Source: Deinococcus sedimenti (GTDB taxonomy: Bacteria > Deinococcota > Deinococci > Deinococcales > Deinococcaceae). From it: DNA of 64,000 nt. The stretch is from NCBI RefSeq assembly GCF_014648135.1, contig NZ_BMQN01000001.1, positions 930,001 to 994,000 of the forward strand. Direction: 5' to 3'. The notes under the pieces are model-generated. The model was not told the DNA's origin, ran no database searches, and was given only the letters and a program-made list of their open reading frames with translations. The position numbers were made by a program, and so were the translations under genes. Every line of letters starts with the position of its first letter. Within the stretch, counting starts at the first letter, position 1. Shown here one piece after another: positions 16,203 through 26,900 of this stretch.

Positions 16203-16832
16203 ATGCCATACACCATCTCCAACGCTACGGACGCCCGCAGCACCGAGAACTACAAGAGCACCGGCCGCCAGATCACCGTGGACGCCGGCGACGGCTGGCT
16301 GGATCTGGGTCTGTTCAACGAGGACCAGAGCCTCTACCCGACCACGGACGTCCAGCGCGACAACCGCAACGCAAAAGATGAGCGCGGCAACACGGTCCTG
16401 GTCAAAGAGCGCGTGACCGGCACCACGGCGACCTACGACACGATCACGCTGGTCACCCCCAGCGATGCGGTGCGCAGCCTGCTGAAGGGCGACAGCGTGA
16501 CCGTCACCGGGATCGCCGGCGCCACGGTCTCCGGCTTCGAGCCCGGCAAGACCGTGACCGTGCGCATGGTCAACGTTCAGCGCAGCCAGGATGACGCCGA
16601 CAAGGCGACGGTCCTGTGGCACCCCCGCGCGACGGTGGAGTACCTGGGCGAAGACCAGGAAGGTCTTCCGCAGATCCGCATCAGCGTGCTGTCCTTCGAC
16701 AAGGAGACCCTCAGCGCCGCGATGGACCCCTACAAGGCGGTCCTCGGCAGCTACGGCGGCCTGTTCGAAGTTCCGGAAGCCGGCCTGCCCGCGATCCTGG
16801 ACCTGATCGACGCCGAAGCGCCCCTGAACTGA
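16203..16832 (+). CDS. Major tail tube protein
   Basis: 209 residues, beta-rich, followed by a strong terminator, as expected for a very abundant product. Position between tail terminator and the frameshifted chaperone genes is the hallmark of the siphophage major tail protein, which stacks in hexameric rings to form the tube. The section VTGIAGATVSGFEPGKTVTV (near 101-120) suggests a beta hairpin arm. Confidence 0.8.
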   Translation: MPYTISNATDARSTENYKSTGRQITVDAGDGWLDLGLFNEDQSLYPTTDVQRDNRNAKDERGNTVLVKERVTGTTATYDTITLVTPSDAVRSLLKGDSVTVTGIAGATVSGFEPGKTVTVRMVNVQRSQDDADKATVLWHPRATVEYLGEDQEGLPQIRISVLSFDKETLSAAMDPYKAVLGSYGGLFEVPEAGLPAILDLIDAEAPLN

Positions 16833-16947
16833 ATTCCACGCCGTCCAGCACGGCCTGAAAATCAACTTCCTCACAGGAAGGCCAGGAAGGGCCCTCCGAG
16901 GAATCCTGAGGGGTACATTACCCCCCAAAAAGCGACATGCAACGGTT

Positions 16948-16996
16948 CCCCCCTGCCCGGCCCAGTCAACGGGCGACGGCAGGGGGTCCTTTTTTG
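16948..16996 (+). terminator. Strong intrinsic terminator after the tail tube gene
   Basis: CCCCCTGCC (16949-16957) pairs with GGCAGGGGG (16978-16986); GCCC and GGGC pair inside; six T's follow at 16990-16995. It sits 40 bases before the chaperone ATG with no clear promoter between, so the downstream tail genes probably depend on partial readthrough, giving much tail tube and little chaperone. Confidence 0.88.
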
Positions 16997-17036
16997 TTCC
17001 ACCCACAACACAAGAACCAACAACAACGAGGTGCAC

Positions 17037-17396
17037 ATGCGGATTCGAACCACCATCAGCCTGAGCGGCGGCGCGCTGACCATCCAGCGACTCGGGGCGC
17101 TTCACCAGGACGCCGGCCTGCTGGACCTCATGCGCCTGGCCAGTGTGACTGGCGCCCTGTACGAAAGCGCCTTCCAGCTCAGCCCCGATGACGTCGACCC
17201 AGGCCTGTGGGAGTCCTTCGACCGCCTCCTGTCCATCTGCGCAGTCGGCCCGGTTCCGGACCTGAGCGTGCCGGATCGCCTGCTGCTCCTTCACACCCTC
17301 TGTGAACTGAACGGCCTGCTGGACCTTGGAAAAAAAGCGGCGGCGCTGGGGGAGCTGAGCCGGACCCTCCAGCGCCTGACGCCCTCGACCGAATGA
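17037..17396 (+). CDS. Tail assembly chaperone, short form (G-like)
   Basis: 120 residues from ATG (GAGG five bases upstream; a GTG two codons earlier is less likely). Helical, hydrophobic protein located between the tail tube and tape measure genes, the fixed place for the pair that in lambda is gpG and gpGT. Near its end, in-frame codons GGA AAA AAA GCG form a slippery run at 17330-17336 that allows -1 frameshifting into the next frame. The chaperone wraps the tape measure protein while the tail tube is assembled. Confidence 0.82.
   Translation: MRIRTTISLSGGALTIQRLGALHQDAGLLDLMRLASVTGALYESAFQLSPDDVDPGLWESFDRLLSICAVGPVPDLSVPDRLLLLHTLCELNGLLDLGKKAAALGELSRTLQRLTPSTE
17330..17336 (+). promoter_or_regulatory. 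Programmed -1 frameshift site
   Basis: Seven A's, read as (gg)A AAA AAA in frame, allow both tRNAs to slip back one base. From 17336 the -1 frame is open (AGC GGC GGC GCT...) without a stop through to 17740 and matches the frame of the 17393 gene. This reproduces the conserved tail-chaperone frameshift of tailed phages. Confidence 0.85.
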
Positions 17397-17740
17397 TCCT
17401 GAGGTACCTGGGCCCGGAGATGTACGAGACCGCGATCCGCTGGCCCACCGACCTGATCACTGCCGCCATCGATGCGGCCCGGCAGCGGGAAGCGGAGCGG
17501 CGCCTCGATCAGGTGGAAGACCTCTCGATGGCAGCTGGCCTGAAGCTCGGATCGGAGTACGTCGATCCCAAGAGCAAGGGCAAGAAGGCCGATCCCAACG
17601 CGCCCTACTACTCGCTCGATCGCCTGCGGGAACACCAGGACTTCCTGCGCGACCGGGCCACCGGTGAACGCGACCTGGCCACGGCCCGGCGCCGGCGCCG
17701 AGATGCCGACCGACTCAAGGCACTCCGGGGGCTGGCATGA
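17336..17740 (+). CDS. Tail assembly chaperone, frameshift extension (T-like)
   Basis: Expected to be made mainly as the C-terminal part of a fusion of about 234 residues: 100 residues of the short form, then this frame from 17336. An ATG at 17393 could also start a 115-residue product, since it overlaps the previous stop, but no ribosome site is obvious. The extension is charged and helical (EDLSMAAGLKLGSEYVDPKS, near 42-61 of that product) and ends in an Arg-rich stretch. In lambda the T part recruits tail tube subunits to the tape measure. Confidence 0.8.
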   Translation, partial: SGGAGGAEPDPPAPDALDRMILRYLGPEMYETAIRWPTDLITAAIDAARQREAERRLDQVEDLSMAAGLKLGSEYVDPKSKGKKADPNAPYYSLDRLREHQDFLRDRATGERDLATARRRRRDADRLKALRGLA

Positions 17741-18225
17741 GCATCAAGATCAAGACGAATGCACGCGAGCTGGAAAAGCGACTCCGTGCAGCCCGGCGCG
17801 TCAGTACGCAGATGAAGCGGACCGGCGCCCAGGCAGCGAGACGCGCCGAGGTCCACGCGCGCATGGGTGCGGACCTGAACATCTACGACACCACCCCGGG
17901 CTCCTACGAGCGCACCGGAAGGCTGCGGCGCGGGATCGACTCCAGCTGGAGCGTGCAGGGCGGCGTGCTGACGGTGACGGTCTTCAACGACGTCAAGTAC
18001 GCCAAGTCTGTGGAGAAGGGCCGCAGCGCATCCGCGGCCGGCGCCGTTCAGCAGATCATCACGCAGCCCGGCCGGAATCCAGCGGCCCAGGTGACCCTGG
18101 GGCGCAGCGGCGAATTCTACTTCATCCCCGGTCCAATGCTCGAACCCGCCGCGTACTACGCGTCCATCTACATCACTGAAGAATTCAAGCGCCGCGTCCT
18201 CGCTGCGTTGGGAGGCACTGCATGA
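17737..18225 (+). CDS. HK97 gp10-like tail/neck component
   Basis: 162 residues. The N-terminal basic helices (ARELEKRLRAARRVSTQMKR, residues 8-27) and the middle YERTGRLRRGIDSSW are typical of the gp10-like family, where a TG.L...I/W block recurs. Such proteins usually lie in the connector region and form part of the neck or tail completion; here the gene is instead placed after the chaperones and overlaps the tape measure gene by four bases. Exact role unsure. Confidence 0.65.
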   Translation: MSIKIKTNARELEKRLRAARRVSTQMKRTGAQAARRAEVHARMGADLNIYDTTPGSYERTGRLRRGIDSSWSVQGGVLTVTVFNDVKYAKSVEKGRSASAAGAVQQIITQPGRNPAAQVTLGRSGEFYFIPGPMLEPAAYYASIYITEEFKRRVLAALGGTA

Positions 18226-21200
18226 CCCGATTTGAAGCCACCGCGACGTTCGATTCCAAGCCGTTCGAATCCGGCGTCGACAAGGCGCTGAAGAGCCTGA
18301 CCCGCCTCACCGACTTCGCGAAGAAGGAAGGGACGCTGAAGATCACAGCGGCCCTGAGTGCCGGCAGCGTGCAGCAGATCCGCCGCGATCTCGCCTCGAT
18401 CAGCACCGGCGGGCTCGGCGCCGGCGCCGGGATCAACATCAAGGTGAGTGCCGATCAAGCCTCTGTGGACGCGATGGCCCGCAACCTCCGCCGCACCCTC
18501 TCGCAGGTGGTGAGCGTGGACTCCACTGCGCTGAACACGGTGAACGGGCACCTCACGGATCGCATCCGCGAGCTGAACGCCCTGATCACCCAGCTGCGCG
18601 CACTCGGCGGTGGACGCGGACCAGGCGGGACCGGCGCCGGCGGAGCAGGCGGCGTGAGTGCACAGACGCGTCAGATGCTCGAACAGCTGCGCGCCCTGAA
18701 CGCGGAATACGTGCGCGGCGAGATCGACGCGGGCGAGTACCAGACCAGGTTAGTGGCCCTTCAGACCCAGCTGCGGGCGGCCGCTTCGACTGCCGCCGCC
18801 GGGAGCGCCGAGTTCCGCGCGCTGGACGGGGCCATCACCCGCACGGTCACGGGGCTTCGGAGCATCAACAGCTCCAGCATCCTGAAGCTGCGTGCAGACC
18901 TGGCCGGCGCCCGCGCCGAATTCGACGCGGCGAGCGCAGCCGCCACGAACGCCTTCACCCGCAACGCCGCCATTGACGCCTTCCGGGGCAAGCTGGTGGC
19001 GACGCGGACTGAATTGGAACGCCTGCGCGCGTCCGGCACGCTGACCACCCAGCAGCTGTCGGTGGTGAACAACCAGATCGGGCAGATCAACCGCACCATG
19101 AACACCATCGGTGGCGGGGTCAACACGGCCGGTCTGTCCGGCAACATCAAGAACGCCCTTGGAAACATCTCGCAGTTCATCCCCGGGGTGAACCAGTTGT
19201 CAGGCGCCGTGGCTGGCCTACCACCCGCGTTCGCTGCGGCCGCAGCTGGAGCCATCGCACTGGGAGCGGCCTTCGCAGCCAGCTTCCGGACCGCCGCCGA
19301 CTTCCAGCAGAAGATTGCCGACATCAAGGCCATCACCGGCGTAACCGGCCCTGAGCTGTACAACCTCTCCCGGATTGCCCGCACCGCCGGCCGTGACCTC
19401 GGCGTGGGTGCCACGGAAGCGGCAGATGGCGTGCTGGCGCTGGCCCGCGCCGGCCTGACCACCCAGCAGATCCTGGACGGCGGCCTGACCGCGGCCCTGA
19501 ACCTGGCGGGCGCGGCGGGCATCCAGGTGGGTGAAGCGGCCAACCTGATGGCTAGCGCAATGACGGCCTTTGCCCTCAGTGGGGCGCAAGCGAACATCGT
19601 GGCCGACTCCTTCGCGAACTTCGCGAACGCCACCGTGCTGGGCGCCTCTGACCTGAGCCTCGCGATCGCCGCTGTGGGTCCCACGGCGCGCACCGCCGGC
19701 ATCGACCTTCAGGAATTCGGCGCGATCATGGCCACGCTCGCCCAGGGTGGCTTCCGGCAGATGTCCGACGCGGGCACCTCGCTGAAGACGCTGCTTATCT
19801 CGCTGTCCGCTCCATCGGCGGAAGCGGGCGCGCAACTGAAAGCCCTGGGTGTGAACATCGCGGACAGTGAGGGCAACCTCCGCCCCGTGGTGGACGTCAT
19901 GGAGGACCTGAAAAAGGCCGTCGATTCCCTGGACCCGACCGCAAAAAGCGCGGCCTTCAAGGCGATCTTCGGACAGGACGCCATCCGTGCGGCCGACATC
20001 CTCACCCGGGACATCGACAAGCTCAAGGAAATGCGCGAGGAGTTCGAGCAGACCGGGACGGCGGCGAATACCGCCAAGACCAGGCTTGAATCCTTCAAGG
20101 GCGAGACCGCCAAGCTGAGCGCCTCGGCCCAGGAAGCCAAGATCGCCCTGGGTGAACAGCTCCTGCCGGCTGCAACCGACCTGGTGAAGGGCCTGAACGC
20201 GCTGATCAGCAACACGGACGCCGTGGTGGGCTTCTTCAAGGGCATGACCAACGCGGCCCTGACCGCCTTCCCGGCCCTGCGCGCCCTGCAACTCCAGCTC
20301 AAGGGGCTCCAGCTCTTCGGTGAATCACAGTCTTCCGCGCAGGACCTGAGCGGGCAGGCCAGTGAACTGATCCAGAGTGCCAGCAAGCTGGAGCAGGCCC
20401 GTGGACGCGTGATGCTCGCCGCCAACCAGTACGCCGCCGAAGCCGCCGGTGGAAATCAGGATCTGGCGTCCGAAGCCCGCGAGCGCCTGAAGAAAGCCCG
20501 TGAGGACTACCAGAAAGCCCTGGCCGAGGACGCCAAGACCAATGGGAGCCTGTCCAAGGGCGCCCAGGCCAACGCGCAGGCTGTGCAGGCCCAGACCGCG
20601 GCCGTCCAGCAGTTCCGCCGCGCCCTGGAAGAGCGCCAGTTGTCGTTCCAGGTTGAAGGACTCACCGAAAGCGAAGGGCGCCTGAAGCGCACACGGGCGG
20701 AGTTCGCCCGCCTGCGCCAGGAGCTCGAAGCGGCGTTCCCCGGCAACCTCAACAACACCAAATTCATCGAGCAGGCCAATGCTCTGGAGGACCAGCGCAA
20801 GCTGGAAGTGAACGCCCTGAAAGCCAAGGTGGAGGAGGAAGCCGCACGGAAGCAGGCCCAGGCTGCACGCGACAATGCCGAACTGATCGCGGACGCCCAG
20901 GCCCGCGTGAGTGAAGCCAGCCGCAACCGGGAGACCGCCGCCCTGAACGCCGCCCAGGCTGCGCGGCTGGCGGCCGCGAAGGGGAACGCCCTGGCCGAAC
21001 TGAACGTCCGGCGCCAGTCGCTGGCCGAGTCTGTGAAGCTCGAAGCCGACCAGGCGAAGCAGGCAGGCGCCGAACGCCGGGCCGAGTTGAAGCGCACGCT
21101 GGATGACGCCCTCGCACAGGAAGGTGTGACGGCCGAGAAGCGGACCGCCCTTCAGCGGGCCTACAACCTCGACCTGAAGGCCCTGGAAGCGCAGGAAGCC

Positions 21201-23225
21201 GCCGACCGGATCGCGCGGGAAGCCCGCCGCGTGGAGGAATCCAAGCGCCTGGCCGAGGAACTCGCCCGGACCAAAGAGGAACTGGAAAAGCGCGCCACCG
21301 AAGCTCAGGCCCGACTTCAGGACGCCCTGGCTGCCGAGGAACTCGCGAAGTTCGACCTGCGCCAGGCCCGACTGACCGCCGCGACTGAGGAAGGCACCCG
21401 TGCGCGGATCGAAGCCGAACTCAAAGGACAGCGTGAGCGCGCCGCCCTGGTGGAACGGCAGCAGGCCCAGAGCCAGGCCCGTGAGGAAGCCGCCCTGAAG
21501 GAGAGGTACAGCAAGGAATTGGCCGCCGAAGGACTCAGCGCCGCGGACCGGCTCCAGATCCAGCGCCTGTACGAGCAGGACCTCGGCACCATCCGCGCGA
21601 AGGGCCGCACAGAGGCGCTGGCGAACGTGGCCACACTGGAACAGGCCGAACGGGACGCGGTGAAGCGCCTGCAAGATCTCCAGGATCAGGCGGCGCAGCG
21701 TCAGGCGGATCAGGCCGGGCAGCAGGTGGAAGCCCTGCGCGCCCGTCAGGGGCTCCTGGACACGGCGGCCCAGCGCCTGGACGCCGAACGGGAGATCGCC
21801 GGCGCCCTGAACGATCAGCTGGCGGTCCAGCGCAAGAACGCGGCGGACTCGACTCTGAGCGGCGAGCAGCGCCAGAAGAGCGCCGAGGACGTGCTGAAGA
21901 CTGAAGGGGACATCCTTCAGTCACAGAAAGCCCAACGTGACCTGCTGCGCGAAGTTATCCAGGCCCGGTTCGCGGATGAACTCCGCCGCGGCGCCGACGC
22001 CCTAGCCCGCGTGAACACCGAAATTGGAAGAACCACCTCCAGTGCGGGCAAACTGGCGCTTGAACGCCAGAAGACCGCCCTGCTGCGTGAGCAGGCGGAC
22101 CTTACCGCGAGGCAGGCGAGCAGCACGGACGCGCTGCTCTTGACCGAGGAACAGCGCCGCAACCTGACCGAAGCCGCCGTGAAAGCCTCGGACGAACTCA
22201 CCGACAGTCAGCGCCGGCAGGTGGAACTGACGAAGGCCGCCACGCAAGAAGCGCGCAGCCTGGCCGAGGCCCTGGTGCTGGCCTACTCCGCTACGAACGT
22301 GAAGGGGCAGGACCCGACCGCCGGGGTGGCCGATGCCCTGCGCGAGACCACGGAAGCCGCCCGCGAACTCGATCAGGTGCTGTTCAAGCTGGGCGGCACC
22401 CCGAACCCTGAAGTCTTCGGGGTGGCACAGCAGGCGATCGAGCGCACCACCAAGGCCCTGGACAACCAGGCCACCAAGGTGAAGGCCCTGACCGACCGCT
22501 ACCGCGAATCCCGTGACGTCATGAACTCGCTCAGCTCGCTCTTCGGGGACATCGGGGCAGAGACGCAGGACCTGGAGCTGATCGAGATCAGCGCCGCCCG
22601 GACCCGAACCGCGTTCGCTGAGGCGCGTCAGGAATTCCAGGAGCTACTGGCTCAGGGCGCCAAGGCCGACCCGGCGAAGGTCCAGGCGGGCCTGGCGGAA
22701 CTCCAGCGCCTGCAACAGGAAGCGGCCAGGCTCGATGGGGAGCGCCTGAAGCTGTTCCAGGTCTCGGGCGATGAACTCGACGCCCTGGTGCGGGCGGACA
22801 CCTCGGACCTGACGGCCGGGCTGAACCAGGCCGCCCGCAGTGCACTGGAACTGGCGCCGGCCTTCGACGCGGGCACGGCGGCACTCAAGGCACAGAGCGA
22901 AGAAGCGAAGCGGGCCGCAGACACCCTCTCCGACACCGTGGGCAAGCAGCTACGGGCGAGCTTCAGCGAGCTCCCAGCGGTGGCCACAGATGCGATGGGC
23001 GCGGCGATCGACGCGATGCAGGCACGCCTGCTGCGGGCCGAGTTCAAGGTGGCCCCACAGATCGAACTGAAGAGGTCTGTGGAGTCGGCCGGGAACGTGA
23101 CCAACAACATCAGCATCTCGATCAACGGCAACAAGGTGACCGGCGGTAACTCCGGCTTCACCGAGGCTGACGCCCGCGAACTGTGCCGGATCACCGAGAA
23201 CATCCGGCGGCGCAACGGGAACTAA
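18222..23225 (+). CDS. Tail tape measure protein
   Basis: 1,667 residues, the longest gene here. Residues 360-540 (DFQQKIADIKAITGVTGPEL onward, through VGATEAADGVLALARAGLTT) match the TP901-type tape-measure core. A hydrophobic Ala-rich segment near 325-350 could cross a membrane during DNA injection. Residues 740-1,450 are long Ala/Glu/Arg/Gln coiled coil. The C-terminus returns to a mixed fold. Using the usual 0.15 nm per residue gives a tail near 250 nm, so the phage should be a long-tailed siphovirus. No peptidoglycan-hydrolase motif is apparent. Confidence 0.92.
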   Translation: MTRFEATATFDSKPFESGVDKALKSLTRLTDFAKKEGTLKITAALSAGSVQQIRRDLASISTGGLGAGAGINIKVSADQASVDAMARNLRRTLSQVVSVDSTALNTVNGHLTDRIRELNALITQLRALGGGRGPGGTGAGGAGGVSAQTRQMLEQLRALNAEYVRGEIDAGEYQTRLVALQTQLRAAASTAAAGSAEFRALDGAITRTVTGLRSINSSSILKLRADLAGARAEFDAASAAATNAFTRNAAIDAFRGKLVATRTELERLRASGTLTTQQLSVVNNQIGQINRTMNTIGGGVNTAGLSGNIKNALGNISQFIPGVNQLSGAVAGLPPAFAAAAAGAIALGAAFAASFRTAADFQQKIADIKAITGVTGPELYNLSRIARTAGRDLGVGATEAADGVLALARAGLTTQQILDGGLTAALNLAGAAGIQVGEAANLMASAMTAFALSGAQANIVADSFANFANATVLGASDLSLAIAAVGPTARTAGIDLQEFGAIMATLAQGGFRQMSDAGTSLKTLLISLSAPSAEAGAQLKALGVNIADSEGNLRPVVDVMEDLKKAVDSLDPTAKSAAFKAIFGQDAIRAADILTRDIDKLKEMREEFEQTGTAANTAKTRLESFKGETAKLSASAQEAKIALGEQLLPAATDLVKGLNALISNTDAVVGFFKGMTNAALTAFPALRALQLQLKGLQLFGESQSSAQDLSGQASELIQSASKLEQARGRVMLAANQYAAEAAGGNQDLASEARERLKKAREDYQKALAEDAKTNGSLSKGAQANAQAVQAQTAAVQQFRRALEERQLSFQVEGLTESEGRLKRTRAEFARLRQELEAAFPGNLNNTKFIEQANALEDQRKLEVNALKAKVEEEAARKQAQAARDNAELIADAQARVSEASRNRETAALNAAQAARLAAAKGNALAELNVRRQSLAESVKLEADQAKQAGAERRAELKRTLDDALAQEGVTAEKRTALQRAYNLDLKALEAQEAADRIAREARRVEESKRLAEELARTKEELEKRATEAQARLQDALAAEELAKFDLRQARLTAATEEGTRARIEAELKGQRERAALVERQQAQSQAREEAALKERYSKELAAEGLSAADRLQIQRLYEQDLGTIRAKGRTEALANVATLEQAERDAVKRLQDLQDQAAQRQADQAGQQVEALRARQGLLDTAAQRLDAEREIAGALNDQLAVQRKNAADSTLSGEQRQKSAEDVLKTEGDILQSQKAQRDLLREVIQARFADELRRGADALARVNTEIGRTTSSAGKLALERQKTALLREQADLTARQASSTDALLLTEEQRRNLTEAAVKASDELTDSQRRQVELTKAATQEARSLAEALVLAYSATNVKGQDPTAGVADALRETTEAARELDQVLFKLGGTPNPEVFGVAQQAIERTTKALDNQATKVKALTDRYRESRDVMNSLSSLFGDIGAETQDLELIEISAARTRTAFAEARQEFQELLAQGAKADPAKVQAGLAELQRLQQEAARLDGERLKLFQVSGDELDALVRADTSDLTAGLNQAARSALELAPAFDAGTAALKAQSEEAKRAADTLSDTVGKQLRASFSELPAVATDAMGAAIDAMQARLLRAEFKVAPQIELKRSVESAGNVTNNISISINGNKVTGGNSGFTEADARELCRITENIRRRNGN

Positions 23226-23235
23226 GGAGGATCAC

Positions 23236-23598
23236 ATGTACATGATCAACATCGGGGGGGTGCAGCTCAGCCTGCTGCCCCCAGAGGAGGCCGTGACCCT
23301 CTCCGGAGGTGAGCGGCCCATCACTGAACGCCGGACCCTGAGCGGCGCCGTGATCGCCACCCGACCCGCGCGCGCCGGGGCCCGGCGCCTCACCATCGAG
23401 GCGCCGGATACCTTCGTCATCTCCCAGGCCGACGCCGACGCCATTCAAGCCCTGCCGGATACCTGGACCCTGAGCATCACGGGGTTCAAGCTCAGCGGCA
23501 CCTTCACCGGCTGCACCTTCGAAGTGCCCCCACAGTTCCCGTCCAGCGGCGACGGGCTGTGTGGGTACTCGCTCTCGATCTACATTCCACAGCAGTAA
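23236..23598 (+). CDS. Small tail protein (distal tail region)
   Basis: 120 residues, beta-rich, with AAGGAGG just before the ATG. It follows the tape measure gene, where distal tail or hub adaptor proteins are encoded. Strands such as WTLSITGFKLSGTFTGCTFE (near 76-95) fit the N-terminal domain of Dit-like proteins, but it is shorter than a full Dit and lacks a recognisable motif. A tail-tip adaptor role is inferred from position. Confidence 0.55.
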   Translation: MYMINIGGVQLSLLPPEEAVTLSGGERPITERRTLSGAVIATRPARAGARRLTIEAPDTFVISQADADAIQALPDTWTLSITGFKLSGTFTGCTFEVPPQFPSSGDGLCGYSLSIYIPQQ

Positions 23599-23608
23599 AG
23601 GAGCTCAC

Positions 23609-23944
23609 ATGACCTACCGCATTGAATGGCGCCTGACCGACGGCACGCCGGCACCGGCGCCCGAACTCGGCGTGATCCAGCCCGGCGAGACGAAATCCAT
23701 CACGCGCGTGCTGGTGAACACCGGGGAAGAAAGCTTCAGGGGCGTGCAGTTCACGCTCATGGACGACCTGGACGGCACCCTCACCGTGACTGTGAACGGC
23801 GACCGCCTGACCCCGGAGCAGACCTACACCACCGGCAGCGTGGGACCGGGCGAGTCCGTGACCGTGGTCTACACCCGGTTCATGCCCACCACCTCGGCGG
23901 GCGGCGCGTTCCGCGCGTACATCGACATCTCGGCCCTGAAGTAA
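23609..23944 (+). CDS. Small beta-sandwich tail protein
   Basis: 111 residues; AAGGAG precedes the ATG at 23609, whereas a longer reading would overlap the previous gene. Sequence such as GVIQPGETKSITRVLVNTGE (near 23-42) and VGPGESVTVVYTRF is typical of an immunoglobulin-like or CARDB-type beta sandwich. Such modules decorate tails or contact the host surface. Lies between two tail-tip genes with short gaps, so it is probably a minor tail component. Confidence 0.55.
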   Translation: MTYRIEWRLTDGTPAPAPELGVIQPGETKSITRVLVNTGEESFRGVQFTLMDDLDGTLTVTVNGDRLTPEQTYTTGSVGPGESVTVVYTRFMPTTSAGGAFRAYIDISALK

Positions 23945-23956
23945 AGGAGGTGAGCT

Positions 23957-26900
23957 ATGCCATTCATCCTGTCATCTGACCCCGCCACGACGCGGGAAAT
24001 CGCGCTCCAGACCGGTGTGTTCGTCTCGGGTACCTGCGGCGACTTCATCGACGTATCCCAGATGGTCCTCGGGTACGCAGAGGACGGGCCCATGGTGCTC
24101 AGCCAGTGGATCACCGGCTCCGGCGCCGCGCCCGAGGTGGACGCCGGTGGGGTGATCTCGCTGGTGATGAACGCCGGTGGATTCCCGGTTGAATCCCTCA
24201 ACTGGCGCCAGACCCGAGAGGAGGGCATCAGTTCGGACCTCACCCTCATCGGGGACGCCCGCGACGCCGCGCCCACCCAGGTGACCGTGACCGCTGAACA
24301 GTTCAGCGGCATCTACCCGATCGGGCGCCTGATGGACGAACACAGCTACTCGCGCACCGAGCAGGGCGTGACCACCGGCTTGCTGGGCTCAGACCGTGGA
24401 CTCGCAGCCACCAGCCCGCTCCCGGAACTGATCGTCTGGGAACGCGAACGGCAGGAACTCACTCCGGCAAAGCAGACTGAGCTGGCCCGTCAGATTCAGA
24501 CCCTGCCGCCTGCCCACCGTCCGCAGGCCCGCAGTCTCGGGCGCCGGATCCCGGTGGACAGCGTGGTGTACGCGGCCCTGGCGACGGTGCCGCACCGACT
24601 GTTGGCGCCGGCCCCATTCCACTCCTTCGATTTCATTGAGGGCGACGTGACGTACTCCACGCTGGGCAAGACCGCCCGCCAGATCGTCTCGGACATCTGG
24701 GGCCGCGTCGGCTACCAGACCGCGCTGGAAGGGGACGTGCTGGTGATCCGCCAGGGCGGGCCCAGTGGGGACCTGATCCTGGGTGACCCACTGAGCATGA
24801 GCTACGAGAAGATCTCGCTGGACGCCCCGGTGGTCAACGTCCAGGGCGGCACCCGTGACCCACAGGAACCCGACGAACCGCGCGAACTTCCCGTGAGCCC
24901 ACAGCCGACGGTGACGCCATCCGCGACCGGCGCCGAGGTGCGCTGGGAAGCCGTCAAGGGCGCGAGCTCCTACCGGGTGGAGCGCAGCAAGGGCCGCGCG
25001 ACGCCCTACGCGGGTGGTTGGGTGACCTTCGCGCAGACCCCGGCCACGCGTGCTGGGGACTCGGGCCTGACGCCGGACACCGACTACCAGTACCGGGTGA
25101 CGGCGACCGTGAATGGCCGGGCGCTCGAACCCGGCGCGCCCACCGCGACCCGGACCACCGCGCAGCCGAGCCGGCGCCCGAACCCGATCCAGAACCTGCA
25201 AGCCAGTGACCGGCGCAGCAACTCGGTGACCCTGCGCTGGGATCCACCCGAGAATACTGACGGGAAGGCCAGTGCGACCAACTACCTGATCCGGGTGGAC
25301 GGGATCGGCGTGGCACAGACTTCGCAGACCTGGGTTCACCTCGATGCCCTCACCACTGGCGCGCTGATCACCGTCGCCGTCCTGGCCGACAGCCCAGCCG
25401 GAACCTCGGACCCGGTGACGGCGACGATCCAGCTGGATAACCTGCCGCCCGCGATTCCATCGGTCTCCGCAGAACTGGCGGGCAGTCCATATAGCAACCG
25501 CATCAGCATCAGCGTGCCCAGACCGGACGGGGCCGACACCGTGCAGGTCCGGGTGCGGCTTCAGGTCAATGGTCTGCCCGGGCCAGCGCAGGGAGAGCAG
25601 ACCTTCAGTGTGCCCACCGAACCCATCGAGGGCGCCGGCGGAGATGAACCCATCACCTGGGAGTTCATCGGCCAATTCTCCGCGACCTACAGCGTCGAGG
25701 CCAGGGCGGAGAACGGCAACGGTGTGAGTGACTGGAGCAGCGGCACCACCGTGACCACCGACGGCGAGAAGCCCAAAGCCACCACGGATCCGGTGCTGCT
25801 GGCGTTCGAACGGGAAGGCGGCGTGCTGGAACTCAGCAGCAGCTCCCTGGAGAGCTCCAGCCGCACCCGCATCTGGAAGTCCAAGGGCCGGGTCAAGAAG
25901 ACCGAGGTCATGCGATGGCAGAACACCGTGATCAGCGGCAAGCTCCAGAACAGGAAGACCAGTGGCTTCCCGCTTCAACCCCCCCGTGAACAGCACCTGG
26001 TGAGCACCGAAGTGACCCAGTTCACCTACGGCCTGGGCGGGTACCCGGACGTGATCACCGCGCGCGAGAGCGAGACCACCCGCTACTCCACGCAGTTCAA
26101 GCGCGAGGGGAGCGCCGACCCACAGGTCCTGGGGCGAGACCGGACCCGCGAGGAGTTCACCTACTCGCCGCAGGGGCACCTGGAGCGCATCGTAACGGTC
26201 TACTCCATCGGGACCAGCGTGCTGGAGACCCGCAAGGCCGATGACCGTAAGGCCGTGGAAGGCGTCAAGATGATCATGGAAGAAGGGCGCCGTGAGGAGT
26301 CCTGGGTGCCGGCCGGACGCGGGCTCTGGCTGCACACCATCGACGACGTGAGCACCCGCCTGATCCCGCACTACGTCGTGAAATCCGGTTCGACCACCGG
26401 CGACTGGGACACCATGCGCACCGAGCCCTGGGTGAAAGAGCAGCTGCGCGAGGTGACCGAGACCGGCCCATCCACCGTGAGCGCACCGACCGCGGATGAT
26501 CTCAATCCACCAGACCTGGAACGCACCTCCACTGAATCTGGCCGTGGCCTGGGCGACGCGGGGGCCTGGTTCAAGCTGTCCAGCAACCCGAGTTCCACGC
26601 CGGCGACTGGCGCTGATCCGAAGCTGCGGAACGACATCACCGACCCGGACGCGGCCGAGCAGGTGGACACCGGTGGCGCTGGGATGGACGGCAAGCCCGG
26701 CGAGGACCTGCCCACACCGGCGACGCGGGATGGCTACGTGGTGAGCCACCGCACGCCGGGGGTGAGGTACTCCGTCAACCCGGACGAAATCAGCGTCAAG
26801 CTGCCGTGGGTTCGCCAGCCGGAAGCACTCAGGCGCTACGCCCGGATGATCGGCGCCGGCGCCGGTCCGCGGTACCGGGTGACTCGGGTGTACGGCGTGC

